Below, in pieces: positions 7,662 to 15,821 of a stretch of 64,000 nt of DNA. The stretch's first letter is position 1; the number at the start of each line of letters is the position of its first letter. Origin of the DNA: GCA-002722245 sp964230605 (GTDB taxonomy: Bacteria > Bacteroidota > Bacteroidia > Flavobacteriales_C > GCA-002722245). The translations under genes were made by a program, and so were the position numbers. The stretch spans positions 12,149 through 76,148 of the forward strand of contig CAXRIN010000058.1 of the NCBI GenBank assembly GCA_964230605.1, in the 5' to 3' direction. The notes under the pieces were generated by a model. That model made no database searches, was not told the DNA's origin, and saw only the letters and a program-made list of their open reading frames with translations.

Positions 7662-9207
7662 AATACAGGTTGAATAAAGAAGTTCTGAAACCTGCGTAAA
7701 GGTAATGATGATTTTCTTTATTACCGGCCAACCATTGAGTTCTATTTTGATATCCCAGCTCCAGCATCAGCATATATTTTGGATTTAGGATATATCTAAC
7801 TTTTGTATCCCAATGAATCTGTTTATAGGGTGTTCCATACCCGGCTTTGTAACCATTCTCAAATTCACGATCAAAATAAGGCTTGAAAATATCCTTACCG
7901 TTTGAAATTGAATCTACCAACTCCTCTCCACCATTTAAGTATACTACCTTCGCATTCAAATTCCATCTTTTAACTCTATAATTTACAACTCCGATAAGTT
8001 CTTGAAAATTAGCCCCATATGGATGAGCAAGAGAGTTATAATTGTGTCCATAATTTAATCCAGATGTCCTGTGAGAATAAGTAAATGGCCGAATAAAGTT
8101 GTGCTCTGCTAAAATCACTAAATTCTCAATTGGCAAATTATGGAGTTTAACACCTAATTGATATCCATATTTGTTAGCCCACCAAGTAGGATTATTCAAA
8201 AGATTATCTGAATGTAATTCATCCATAATCAATTGACCATAAAGGTTAGTTGTTTTATGAGGATCCCAACTAACATTTAATCCCATTAACATATTATCCG
8301 GAGAGCCGATGTTATACTCTTGAGGCCTCATAATAACGAATGGGTTCAAATAATTGATCTCTAATGCATTTCTATCTATTGAATCACCTTGCCATATAAC
8401 CGCTTCAAAAACAGCAATTTTTAATTTCTTAGTTGCTAAAAAATCCAGAAAATGAAAGCTTCCATATTTTTTACGTTTTAACCCATCGCCTACCAAATCG
8501 TTTGTGAAATCAATAAACTCGGCAATAATATTGGAGTATTTAATTCTTCCGATATTTAAATCATTCTTTAAGAAAGGATAGTTTCCAGCGGCATCAGACA
8601 ATAATAAGCTTCGATAACCATTTCCTAAAAAGTTTTTTCCATGACCTGCGGTTAACGTATAATATTTATTTGCTTCATACACGAGTCCGCCATAAGAAAC
8701 AGCATATTCTGATTTTGTATATGGATTTTTTACCTCGGCTTCTCCGGGCGCAACAGCTGTATTTTCAACGATACGTGAAATTCTTGGGTCAAACTGCTGA
8801 TGATTTTCATAATAGGCAGAAACCCACTTAAATTTGGTTCCAATAGTCCCCCTTGCTACAGCGCCTCTTCTTAAACTTATGTAATCATTATTGCCTAATT
8901 CACAATCGCAGTAAGGATTAATTCGGACAGAGTAATTTTCATTTTTAAAACCAATCACATTTTTGTTTAAAAACCAATCAAAAATGGAATATTTTGAACT
9001 CAAATTAAAAGTATCAGAAGATAATGTTTCAAATACAAAATGACTTTCAAAACTAGAATTACTCGAATTCAACATTGTATCACCAACTGATAATTCTTTA
9101 TCAAACATCCATTCAATCTCATGATTCATAAGATTAAACTGCCCTTTTGAGTAAAAGGAAAAGAAAGAAAAAAGTAATAAAACAAACTTGAATTTAGCTT
9201 GCAACAC
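7651..9207 (-). CDS. RemB/Wzi-like outer-membrane beta-barrel protein (copy 1)
   Basis: 518-residue paralogue of the following gene, with the same GHGKNFLGNGYRSLLLSD block (188-205), an equivalent FTYSH/ANFQE region in the C-terminal half, and a C-terminal beta strand ending in LYYDY. An N-terminal hydrophobic stretch (7-19) serves as signal peptide. No ATG is available near the start; the frame opens with GTG then TTG at 9207 and 9204, inside the overlap with the wecA-like stop (14 bp). Translation is thus probably coupled to that gene. The likely role is binding or organising surface polysaccharide made through the WecA-like enzyme, which is inferred from operon structure. Confidence 0.78.
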   Translation of the reverse strand: MLQAKFKFVLLLFSFFSFYSKGQFNLMNHEIEWMFDKELSVGDTMLNSSNSSFESHFVFETLSSDTFNLSSKYSIFDWFLNKNVIGFKNENYSVRINPYCDCELGNNDYISLRRGAVARGTIGTKFKWVSAYYENHQQFDPRISRIVENTAVAPGEAEVKNPYTKSEYAVSYGGLVYEANKYYTLTAGHGKNFLGNGYRSLLLSDAAGNYPFLKNDLNIGRIKYSNIIAEFIDFTNDLVGDGLKRKKYGSFHFLDFLATKKLKIAVFEAVIWQGDSIDRNALEINYLNPFVIMRPQEYNIGSPDNMLMGLNVSWDPHKTTNLYGQLIMDELHSDNLLNNPTWWANKYGYQLGVKLHNLPIENLVILAEHNFIRPFTYSHRTSGLNYGHNYNSLAHPYGANFQELIGVVNYRVKRWNLNAKVVYLNGGEELVDSISNGKDIFKPYFDREFENGYKAGYGTPYKQIHWDTKVRYILNPKYMLMLELGYQNRTQWLAGNKENHHYLYAGFRTSLFNLYYDY

Positions 9208-10297
9208 TTTTACTTGATTTTGATTTTTTTACTGGTTCAGGATGAACAATTTTCAAAGCTCCTTTATTATTTCTCCTGCGTAATACAAAAGAAGGAATTG
9301 TTGTAAATATAGATGCGATAACTATTTCAACAGCAAGTAACTCCAAACTTCCAATATTTCTTAAAGAGTAAATGGTAACAATAAAAAGAACATTAAAAGT
9401 CATAATAGTGACCGACGCTTTCATGTGAGAAAAGCCAAGTTCTAACAATCTATGATGTATATGATTCTTATCTGGATTTAATGGACTTTTACCCTTTAAA
9501 GCTCTAAAAATAAATACCCTTAAAGTATCAAAAAGAGGAACAATTAGAATTCCAAATGCAAGAATTGGAACCGAATTTAATCCCCAGTTGGACTCCGGGC
9601 TAAGTTGAATGAAATAAATGGTTTGAACTCCAATTATTAACCCAAGGATCAATGATCCTGTATCACCCATAAATATTTTAGCTGGCGTTTTATTAAACCA
9701 TAAAAACCCAAACAAAGATCCAACGAGAGAGGCTGAAATGATCGCCAAATTCAAATGTCCTGTCACATAAAACCACACTCCTAAAAAAGAAGAAACTACA
9801 ACAGACACACCTGCGGATAACCAATTGATACCATCAATTAAGTTAAAACCATTCATAATGACAACTAATGTGAAGATTGTAAGTGTAGCTGAAATTTCTG
9901 GAGTTAATTGATCAATGCCTAAAAACCCATACATACTAGTAATCCTTACACCTCCTAAAACAACCAAAATTCCAGCTGCTAAAAGTTGACCCATTAATTT
10001 TTTAATTGGAGCAGTAATTAGAATATCATCCTTTATTCCAATAAAAAAAATAATCATTAATGCTCCCACCAAGTAATTATAATTTAATGCTCCATCACTT
10101 ACGATAGTAAGACTTGAACTAATCATAAAACCAGCAAAAATTGCTAGTCCACCTAAAGTGGGAATAACTTTTTCGTGAGATTTTCTTTCGTCTGGAACAT
10201 CATACAAATGCTTCAAATAAGAAACTCTAATTACAGAAGGAATTGCAATTAATACGATTAATAGGCTAGATATGAAAGCTAGAACTAGTTGTAGCAT
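9194..10297 (-). CDS. Polyprenyl-phosphate HexNAc-1-phosphate transferase (WecA/TagO/MraY family)
   Basis: Multi-pass membrane enzyme of about 367 residues that transfers a HexNAc-1-phosphate from a UDP-sugar to undecaprenyl phosphate, starting lipid-linked glycan synthesis. Family signatures are in order: the DD pair (90-91), NGFNLIDG (149-156), MGDTGS (210-215) and the cytosolic HIHHR loop (279-283). About eleven hydrophobic segments can be traced. The frame extends to a TTG at 10315. That codon lies inside the TATATTTG promoter box, so the ATG at 10297 (MLQLVLAF) is chosen. It is the first gene of a unit with the two RemB/Wzi genes and the M20 hydrolase. The exact sugar is unknown. Confidence 0.9.
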   Translation of the reverse strand: MLQLVLAFISSLLIVLIAIPSVIRVSYLKHLYDVPDERKSHEKVIPTLGGLAIFAGFMISSSLTIVSDGALNYNYLVGALMIIFFIGIKDDILITAPIKKLMGQLLAAGILVVLGGVRITSMYGFLGIDQLTPEISATLTIFTLVVIMNGFNLIDGINWLSAGVSVVVSSFLGVWFYVTGHLNLAIISASLVGSLFGFLWFNKTPAKIFMGDTGSLILGLIIGVQTIYFIQLSPESNWGLNSVPILAFGILIVPLFDTLRVFIFRALKGKSPLNPDKNHIHHRLLELGFSHMKASVTIMTFNVLFIVTIYSLRNIGSLELLAVEIVIASIFTTIPSFVLRRRNNKGALKIVHPEPVKKSKSSKSVAS

Positions 10298-10312
10298 ATA
10301 CTTTGGCTGGGT

Positions 10313-10320
10313 CAAATATA
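10313..10320 (-). promoter_or_regulatory. -7 promoter box of the wecA-remB unit
   Basis: The minus strand reads TATATTTG, an exact TAnnTTTG match, 15 bases upstream of the ATG at 10297. A TTGG about 15 bases further upstream may be a weak -33 element. It shows that wecA and the genes after it can be transcribed apart from the glycosyltransferase gene upstream. Confidence 0.5.
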
Positions 10321-10377
10321 CGTAATAAAATTTTCCAAGCTAAGTAAAAGACTTATTCGGTAATGTTTGGTTGTCTG

Positions 10378-11589
10378 TTATTTAATAATCTCCTGCAGGT
10401 AATTACGCATTAAATCAGCCATTTTTACACGATCAAAATCTTTAGCTAACTCCAAACATCCCTTTTGACAATTAGCATATGTATTTTTATCAGATTTTAA
10501 TTTCACTAATTTCTCCAGAAAATCTTCTTTGTTTTCAGGTTCAAAGCATAACCCTGCTCCATATTTGTTTATGATATCTTGACTCTCCCCCTCAACTCCT
10601 AATAATATTGGAATTTGCATAGCTGAGTTTTCAAAAATTTTAGAAGGTATTACCGTTTTAAATAAATCACTTTTTTTCAAAGGCACCAATGAAACATCCA
10701 TCAATGATAAAACATCTGGGACTTTCTCTTTTGGCATACTATCTAAGAAGGTAATATTTTTCAGATCTAATTTTAAAGCAAGATCTTTCAATTTATCCTT
10801 CTCTGCTCCATCACCCATTAAAATAAGATGTAAATCCAAGTCATCCTTTGGCCAAGAATTTAGAATAAAATCCAATTTATGGGCCATTCCATGCGTCCCA
10901 ACATATCCTACAACGAATTTTCCTTCTAAGCCTAACTCTGAAACCAGTTCCTCATCTTTTTCTCTTTTAGAAAATCTACTCAAATTGGCTCCATTTCTTA
11001 CAACCTTGATCTTATCTCCATCAATTCCTCGGCTAATTAAATTCTGCTTAAATGACTCTGTAACAGAAATAACCCTAGTTGATCTCTTGTAAAGTCTTAA
11101 TTCTATTTTTTCTAAAATCTTGAAAATTTTACTATCACCACTTATAGCCCCAACAGCTCTAATTGACTCGGGCCAAATATCTCTTAATTCGAAAATCCAT
11201 GGCTTTCTTTTAAAAACAGATAATGTTTCGGCAGTCCATGTTGTGAAAAATTGTGGTGAAGTACCAATTATTACATCAGCCTTTTGAAAAAGTCCAGCCC
11301 AAAATGCCATGAAAGCAAAGCTCATAAAATCTATAATTCTTTTAGCAAAACCCTCATTTGCAGAAATATAAGACCATACTCTGATAACTTTTATTCCTTC
11401 TATCTCCTCCTTTTGATACAATTTATTCTTATACCCATCATATACCTTTCCTTTAGGAAAATTTGGAGCACAAGTTATAACAGTTACTTCATCTCCTTTT
11501 TTAACCCATTCTTTACAGTGCTCAAAAGTTCTGGTTGCTGGCGCATTAACTTCTGGTGGAAAATTATCGGTTATAAAAAGGATTCTCAT
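10378..11589 (-). CDS. Family 4 glycosyltransferase, WbuB-like
   Basis: 403-residue GT-B glycosyltransferase. It opens RILFITDNFPPEVNAPA, typical of WbuB-like GT4 enzymes that add sugars to lipid-linked O-antigen precursors. The linker ELRDIWPES, the acceptor-lobe site GYVGTHG and the nucleotide-sugar lobe IPSKIFENSAMQIPILLG with a following GAGLCFEPEN complete the family picture. It lies 13 bp after the heparinase-like gene in the leftward operon. Membrane association is expected to be peripheral. The sugar donor and linkage cannot be read from the sequence. Confidence 0.88.
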   Translation of the reverse strand: MRILFITDNFPPEVNAPATRTFEHCKEWVKKGDEVTVITCAPNFPKGKVYDGYKNKLYQKEEIEGIKVIRVWSYISANEGFAKRIIDFMSFAFMAFWAGLFQKADVIIGTSPQFFTTWTAETLSVFKRKPWIFELRDIWPESIRAVGAISGDSKIFKILEKIELRLYKRSTRVISVTESFKQNLISRGIDGDKIKVVRNGANLSRFSKREKDEELVSELGLEGKFVVGYVGTHGMAHKLDFILNSWPKDDLDLHLILMGDGAEKDKLKDLALKLDLKNITFLDSMPKEKVPDVLSLMDVSLVPLKKSDLFKTVIPSKIFENSAMQIPILLGVEGESQDIINKYGAGLCFEPENKEDFLEKLVKLKSDKNTYANCQKGCLELAKDFDRVKMADLMRNYLQEIIK

Positions 11590-11602
11590 TTTTTAAAATT
11601 AC

Positions 11603-13201
11603 TTATTTATTACAGCTAGTTAAGGTAACCTTCGTTTTAAGTTGCTCTTTAAATATAACTTCTATCATATTGGCATTTTCGGTTTTATTGTATCCATGGG
11701 CATAAGTATACTCTTTAATGCGAATACTTTCAGCTCCCTCGAATTCAATTTCACAACCATCAACCTTTACCTGATTATCTATCAATTCAACTCCGATATT
11801 AGGGTGAAAATGGTAATACGAACTACTCTTGGAAGTCAGTATCCCTTTTGAAACCATATTATCTTCAATAAAAATCGTCTTTGTTTGAAATTCAATTTTT
11901 CTTTGATGATATATCCCGTACCTTTTGTAACCATCATGATAACCTGTGATAGAGTTATCAGACTCATCGGTAATTACAGCCTTAGCCCTTCTTCCTACTC
12001 TGAAACCTCCCCAAACTTCAGATTGATCAATTTTATCATATCTAACTGTATTATGACTAGAAGTACTTCTCTCTCTTTGACGACGGAATCCTACATCATA
12101 TGTGGAAATTCCAGGATCAACAATGACTGGCTGACCTTGGCAATTTAAAAGAAAGTTAAAAGTATCTGAATGGGCGTGTCCTGGGATGTATGAAGGTCCA
12201 ATTTCTCCGTAATCAACAAACAATTCAACTTCACTGTCCCTGAACATTCTATACCCTGAATCTTTCAATTCTGATTTTTTCCAATTGATATTTAATCTTT
12301 TAGCATAGTCAAACAATTCCTCTGATGTTACCGAAATACCTTCAGTCGAATCATTTACTCGAGGTGTTGTTCCATTTGAAAAAGTTACTGCATCTAACCA
12401 ACCCAACATTTTTTCAGCTGTTGCAAGCAAAAATTCTTCGAAAACCAAATCCTCATACACATCTCTATTATTCTTACATAAATTGTAAGTATCTAGTAAT
12501 CTATGTAATATAATTTTATGGTACATCGGACTTAATTCAAAATGAGCCCCATCCCCTAGAATTTGTTCTCGCAATTCAATTGATACAATCTCTTTTCCTT
12601 TTTGATATAATTCATTTCCCTTAAAATAATACCCTCCAAATAGAAGTGAAAATCCATTTTCTAACAAATGATTTCCTAAAAGATGATATTCTAATTTATC
12701 CAATAGAATACGATACTGACTGTATAGATATAAATCAATTGATTTCTTCTCAATTTGGTGAAGAGATAAAAATTTAACCCAGTTAATCCCTCTTAATGAA
12801 ATTGGATAAGGTTCATTGGCGTTTTTTAAATCTCTAATCTGATCGATGAAGAGATAAATTAAAGCTTGACCAATTTCCGAAGACATTTCTTTCTGATTCA
12901 GAAAGTCGAAATAATTCAAGTTGTAAGCCCATAATTTGCCATTTTCCATGTAATCCCAATCGATACCATCTGAAAATGTAACGGACTTGTTTAAAAACTT
13001 AAAACTGTTGGATTTGTAAGACTCTCCGTTAGGAATAATCTCAGTAAAATTCAACGGTTTTCCTTTTCTGTATAAGTTAAACTTATACTTAAAGTTTACA
13101 AAGCTTCTATACTTAGCTCTAAATGCATAAAATAATCTAAATGCAATTTGTTTAAGCTTTAGATGAATTACTGTTCTAAGAAGTAAAAATATATTGCTCA
13201 T
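11603..13201 (-). CDS. Heparinase II/III-like (alginate lyase fold) protein
   Basis: 532-residue protein with an N-terminal alpha/alpha-toroid (the NHLLENG region near 195) followed by a beta-sandwich. The latter contains PGHAHSDTFNF and VDPGISTYDVGFRR with RSTSSHNTV, the conserved heparinase II/III block including the catalytic His and Tyr area. No signal peptide is evident; the N-terminus is basic and moderately hydrophobic. Proteins of this family sit in many exopolysaccharide loci beside the same bi-domain oxidoreductase, as here, and may trim or modify a uronic-acid-containing polymer. Its ATG overlaps the oxidoreductase stop by one base. Confidence 0.85.
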   Translation of the reverse strand: MSNIFLLLRTVIHLKLKQIAFRLFYAFRAKYRSFVNFKYKFNLYRKGKPLNFTEIIPNGESYKSNSFKFLNKSVTFSDGIDWDYMENGKLWAYNLNYFDFLNQKEMSSEIGQALIYLFIDQIRDLKNANEPYPISLRGINWVKFLSLHQIEKKSIDLYLYSQYRILLDKLEYHLLGNHLLENGFSLLFGGYYFKGNELYQKGKEIVSIELREQILGDGAHFELSPMYHKIILHRLLDTYNLCKNNRDVYEDLVFEEFLLATAEKMLGWLDAVTFSNGTTPRVNDSTEGISVTSEELFDYAKRLNINWKKSELKDSGYRMFRDSEVELFVDYGEIGPSYIPGHAHSDTFNFLLNCQGQPVIVDPGISTYDVGFRRQRERSTSSHNTVRYDKIDQSEVWGGFRVGRRAKAVITDESDNSITGYHDGYKRYGIYHQRKIEFQTKTIFIEDNMVSKGILTSKSSSYYHFHPNIGVELIDNQVKVDGCEIEFEGAESIRIKEYTYAHGYNKTENANMIEVIFKEQLKTKVTLTSCNK

Positions 13202-15345
13202 TACAACTTTTGTAATTCACCGGTTTTAAGTGATTTTAAAACAGCAAAAGTAACTTTAGAAGTTGAATATAATTCATCAAAGCTAATAGCTAATTTTCCT
13301 TTTTCAACTGCCGTTTTCAACGCTTTGAATTCCCCTTTAAAGCCTTTGTCTTGATTAGCATTTTTTGATTTTGTAGATTTTCCACCCTTGAAAATTTCTA
13401 ATTCACGGAAGTTATCCATCTTCATTGCAATATCAGGAGCAAAAAGCTCTATATACTCCTTTGGTAACTGACTATTTCCAAAAGCATAGTAGTTAATAAC
13501 AGCTGTAGATCCGTTTTGATATTTAATGGTAATACTTACATTATCTTCATCAGGAACGCTTTGATCTGGCTTGGTAACACAACTCGCAAATACACTCTCT
13601 GGCAATGAACCAACCAAATAAGTACAAGCGTCGATAAAGTGACAAACTTCTCCTAAAATTCTTCCTCCTCCAACTTCAGGATCTTGAATCCAAACATCTG
13701 TTGGAATAGTTCCAGCATTAACACGGTAATTAATACTCATTGGCAATTCGCCAACAACCTTTTTCATTTCAGTCACCAAAGGCGCAAATCTTCGGTTATA
13801 ACCAACTTGTAAAACAGGTTTCTTTTCAGCGGTTGAGTAAAATGTTTTTATATCCTCTAATTCATTTTCATAAATGGCTAGCGGCTTTTCTACGAAAACG
13901 TTCTTACCTGCTTTCAGTGAATTTAAAACCTTTTCTCCATGATCATTGTGACGAGTTGTAATAAACACGGTATTGATTTCATCACTTTTTAACAGTTCTT
14001 GATAATCAGTTGTGATATACTTGAATTCGTGCTTATTTCCTGTTGAATGAGCACTAACTCCAGTTGCCGTACATAATCCAACAAAATTTGAATTTCCAAC
14101 TTCCTTTAAATTTGGAATAATAACCGATTTGGTAAAGTTTCCTGCTCCAATTAATCCAACATTAAGTGCATCGGATTTTACAGCTGCATCAGATATTTTT
14201 ACTAACTCAGATTTTAATTCAACCCCTTCTTTATAATTTAATAAAATACCCAAGTAATCTTCTTGAATTTTTCCTTCCAGTAAATCATATGCAGTCAAAG
14301 CATTGTCAAATTCATATTCATGAGTAACCATTTCTGATGGCGTAATTCTACCTTCATCTACCAAATCTAAAAAGGCTTCAAAGTTTCTTTGCTCTGTCCA
14401 TCTAACATGCGGAAAAGGATAATCAATCCCTTGCTCTTCATATTTCGGATCATATCTACCAGGACCATAAGCCATTGAAAGCTTTAATTCCAATTCCTTT
14501 TTGTAGTATTCATTTCTTGGTATATCCATACCAACTAAACCTACAACTACAACTCTTCCCTTCATTCTAGAAATTTCACCAGCATCCATAATTGGCTGAT
14601 TACTAGAAGTACTTGCTGCTATAATAACCGCATCAGCACCATTACCATTTGTAAACAAATTAGATTTTTCAATAACTTCATTTGGCACACAAACTTCATC
14701 AGCACCCAATTTTTTCGCTAATTCTAATTTCTTAGGGTCAAAATCTGTCCCTAACACTTTACATCCGTTTGCCTTTAATAGTTGAACTGTGATTTGACCT
14801 AGCAAACCTAATCCCATAACCACGATTCTTTCTCCTAAAGTAGGAGCCGTTTGTCTGATTCCTTGAAGAGCTATTGAACCAACTGTTACAAAAGATGCAT
14901 CAGCGTCACTAACATTTTTGGGAACCTTTACAAAAAGATTCTTCGGAACATAATTTATTTCACTGTGATTGGCATATCCTGCACCTCCACAAGCAACACG
15001 ATCACCAACGGAAACACCAGTAACTTTAGAACCAACCTGCACAACTTCTCCAACACATGAATACCCCAAAGGTATTGGAGTATCTAACTTAGTAAATACT
15101 TTTTCAAGCGTATTTTTAATACCCTCTTGTTTCATTTTATTTACCACTTGTTTAACCAAATCAGGACGAGCTTTTGCCTTTCCTACTAATGATTTTTTGG
15201 CTAAATCAACAATCATTTTTTCAGTTCCCGCCGAAACAAGTGATGTTTTAGTTTTAACTAAAACACCATTTTCACCACAAATTGGTGCCGGCACCTCAAA
15301 TACTCCTAATTCTCCAGTTTTGTATGATTGGATAAGTTGCTTCAT
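13201..15345 (-). CDS. Bi-domain oxidoreductase: zinc-type dehydrogenase fused to Gfo/Idh/MocA
   Basis: Two-domain oxidoreductase of 714 residues. The first half is a medium-chain (zinc alcohol dehydrogenase-like) domain with GYSCVGEVVQVG, GDRVACGG and the Rossmann motif GLGLLGQ. The second half is a Gfo/Idh/MocA domain with GLIGAGNFTKS, the EKPLAI motif and GYNRRFAP. The fusion is typical of exopolysaccharide loci, where it probably oxidises or reduces a nucleotide sugar. The open frame extends to 15420, but the promoter box TATATTTG at 15367-15374 lies inside that extension. The ATG at 15345 (MKQLIQSYKTG) is therefore the credible start. It is the first gene of the leftward unit. Confidence 0.9.
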   Translation of the reverse strand: MKQLIQSYKTGELGVFEVPAPICGENGVLVKTKTSLVSAGTEKMIVDLAKKSLVGKAKARPDLVKQVVNKMKQEGIKNTLEKVFTKLDTPIPLGYSCVGEVVQVGSKVTGVSVGDRVACGGAGYANHSEINYVPKNLFVKVPKNVSDADASFVTVGSIALQGIRQTAPTLGERIVVMGLGLLGQITVQLLKANGCKVLGTDFDPKKLELAKKLGADEVCVPNEVIEKSNLFTNGNGADAVIIAASTSSNQPIMDAGEISRMKGRVVVVGLVGMDIPRNEYYKKELELKLSMAYGPGRYDPKYEEQGIDYPFPHVRWTEQRNFEAFLDLVDEGRITPSEMVTHEYEFDNALTAYDLLEGKIQEDYLGILLNYKEGVELKSELVKISDAAVKSDALNVGLIGAGNFTKSVIIPNLKEVGNSNFVGLCTATGVSAHSTGNKHEFKYITTDYQELLKSDEINTVFITTRHNDHGEKVLNSLKAGKNVFVEKPLAIYENELEDIKTFYSTAEKKPVLQVGYNRRFAPLVTEMKKVVGELPMSINYRVNAGTIPTDVWIQDPEVGGGRILGEVCHFIDACTYLVGSLPESVFASCVTKPDQSVPDEDNVSITIKYQNGSTAVINYYAFGNSQLPKEYIELFAPDIAMKMDNFRELEIFKGGKSTKSKNANQDKGFKGEFKALKTAVEKGKLAISFDELYSTSKVTFAVLKSLKTGELQKL

Positions 15346-15366
15346 GCTTCTGTTAGATTTTGGGGA

Positions 15367-15374
15367 CAAATATA
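15367..15374 (-). promoter_or_regulatory. -7 promoter box of the bi-domain oxidoreductase operon
   Basis: The minus strand reads TATATTTG, an exact TAnnTTTG match, 21 bases before the ATG at 15345. It lies downstream of the two leftward terminators at 15445-15553, so this operon has its own promoter rather than reading through from the candidate small RNA. Confidence 0.5.
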
Positions 15375-15434
15375 GCAAGCAAAACCCAGTGTTAAGGGAC
15401 GATTTTGTTTTATTATCCAAAATCAGTTGTGTTT

Positions 15435-15469
15435 AAAACAAAAAAGCCATCTAGATGGACTAGATGGCT
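15435..15469 (-). terminator. Strong leftward Rho-independent terminator with no gene in front of it
   Basis: Perfect 10-bp stem (AGCCATCTAG at 15445-15454 with CTAGATGGCT at 15460-15469) around a 5-base loop. On the minus strand it is followed by TTTTTTGTTTT. No convincing leftward protein gene ends here, so it must end a non-coding transcript starting between it and 15820. Confidence 0.8.
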
Positions 15470-15649
15470 GTGGGTAAGTTTAAAGAACGATTTAATAAGG
15501 TAAATATGTTTAATCAATTTTTGCTTGAAAAATGGGCGGGGCCTAATCCGCCCAAATAAACCTATAATTATGAGATGGAATACCACCCTCAACTTTAACG
15601 AAAGTATTTCACTTTGCTTAGGTAACCTAAAAACAATACATGACTGTGG

Positions 15650-15692
15650 TTGGACAACCCCATATTCTACATCGGACAATCACTGGACAACC
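15650..15692. repeat. Three helically phased GGACAA direct repeats
   Basis: GGACAA occurs at 15652, 15674 and 15685, that is with spacings of 22 and 11 bases, so all three face the same side of the helix. Flanks are also similar (TTGGACAACC, TCGGACAATC, CTGGACAACC). The cluster is about 130-170 bases before the propeller regulator gene and at the likely 5' end of the candidate small RNA. An imperfect palindrome TTAGGT-A-ACCTAA lies beside it at 15618-15630. It could be an operator, though it could also be part of the RNA. Confidence 0.45.
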
Positions 15693-15821
15693 ACTTACAA
15701 ATAAAGTCTAGACACCCAATTTCATTATGATTTTATCATTTTTTAGTTTTCTTTCTAGGATTCTATTAGTTTCGTAGCAAGGAATAAATGATTAATTTTT
15801 ATCTACAATTTCCCTAAACCT

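Larger units (their letters stand above)
15435..15700 (-). ncRNA. Candidate structured small RNA (leftward)
   Basis: This lies in the 476-base gap between the oxidoreductase start (15345) and the regulator start (15822). Read on the minus strand it contains a small hairpin (AAAGT/ACTTT, 15601-15615) and a bulged hairpin (15572-15590, GAG-GTGG pairing with CCAT-CTC). A GC-rich hairpin GGGCGG/CCGCCC (15534-15553) followed by ATTTTT comes next, then the strong terminator at 15445-15469. Two terminators in tandem and no plausible ORF suggest a small RNA of about 150-250 nt. The start is not defined; no exact TAnnTTTG box was found on this strand upstream. It does not match any RNA family that I can name with confidence. 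Confidence 0.4.

Noticed and set aside
15413..15679. 88-codon leftward ORF
   Set aside because: It runs through both terminator hairpins and the oxidoreductase upstream region, has no recognisable domain, and its composition does not resemble neighbouring proteins.
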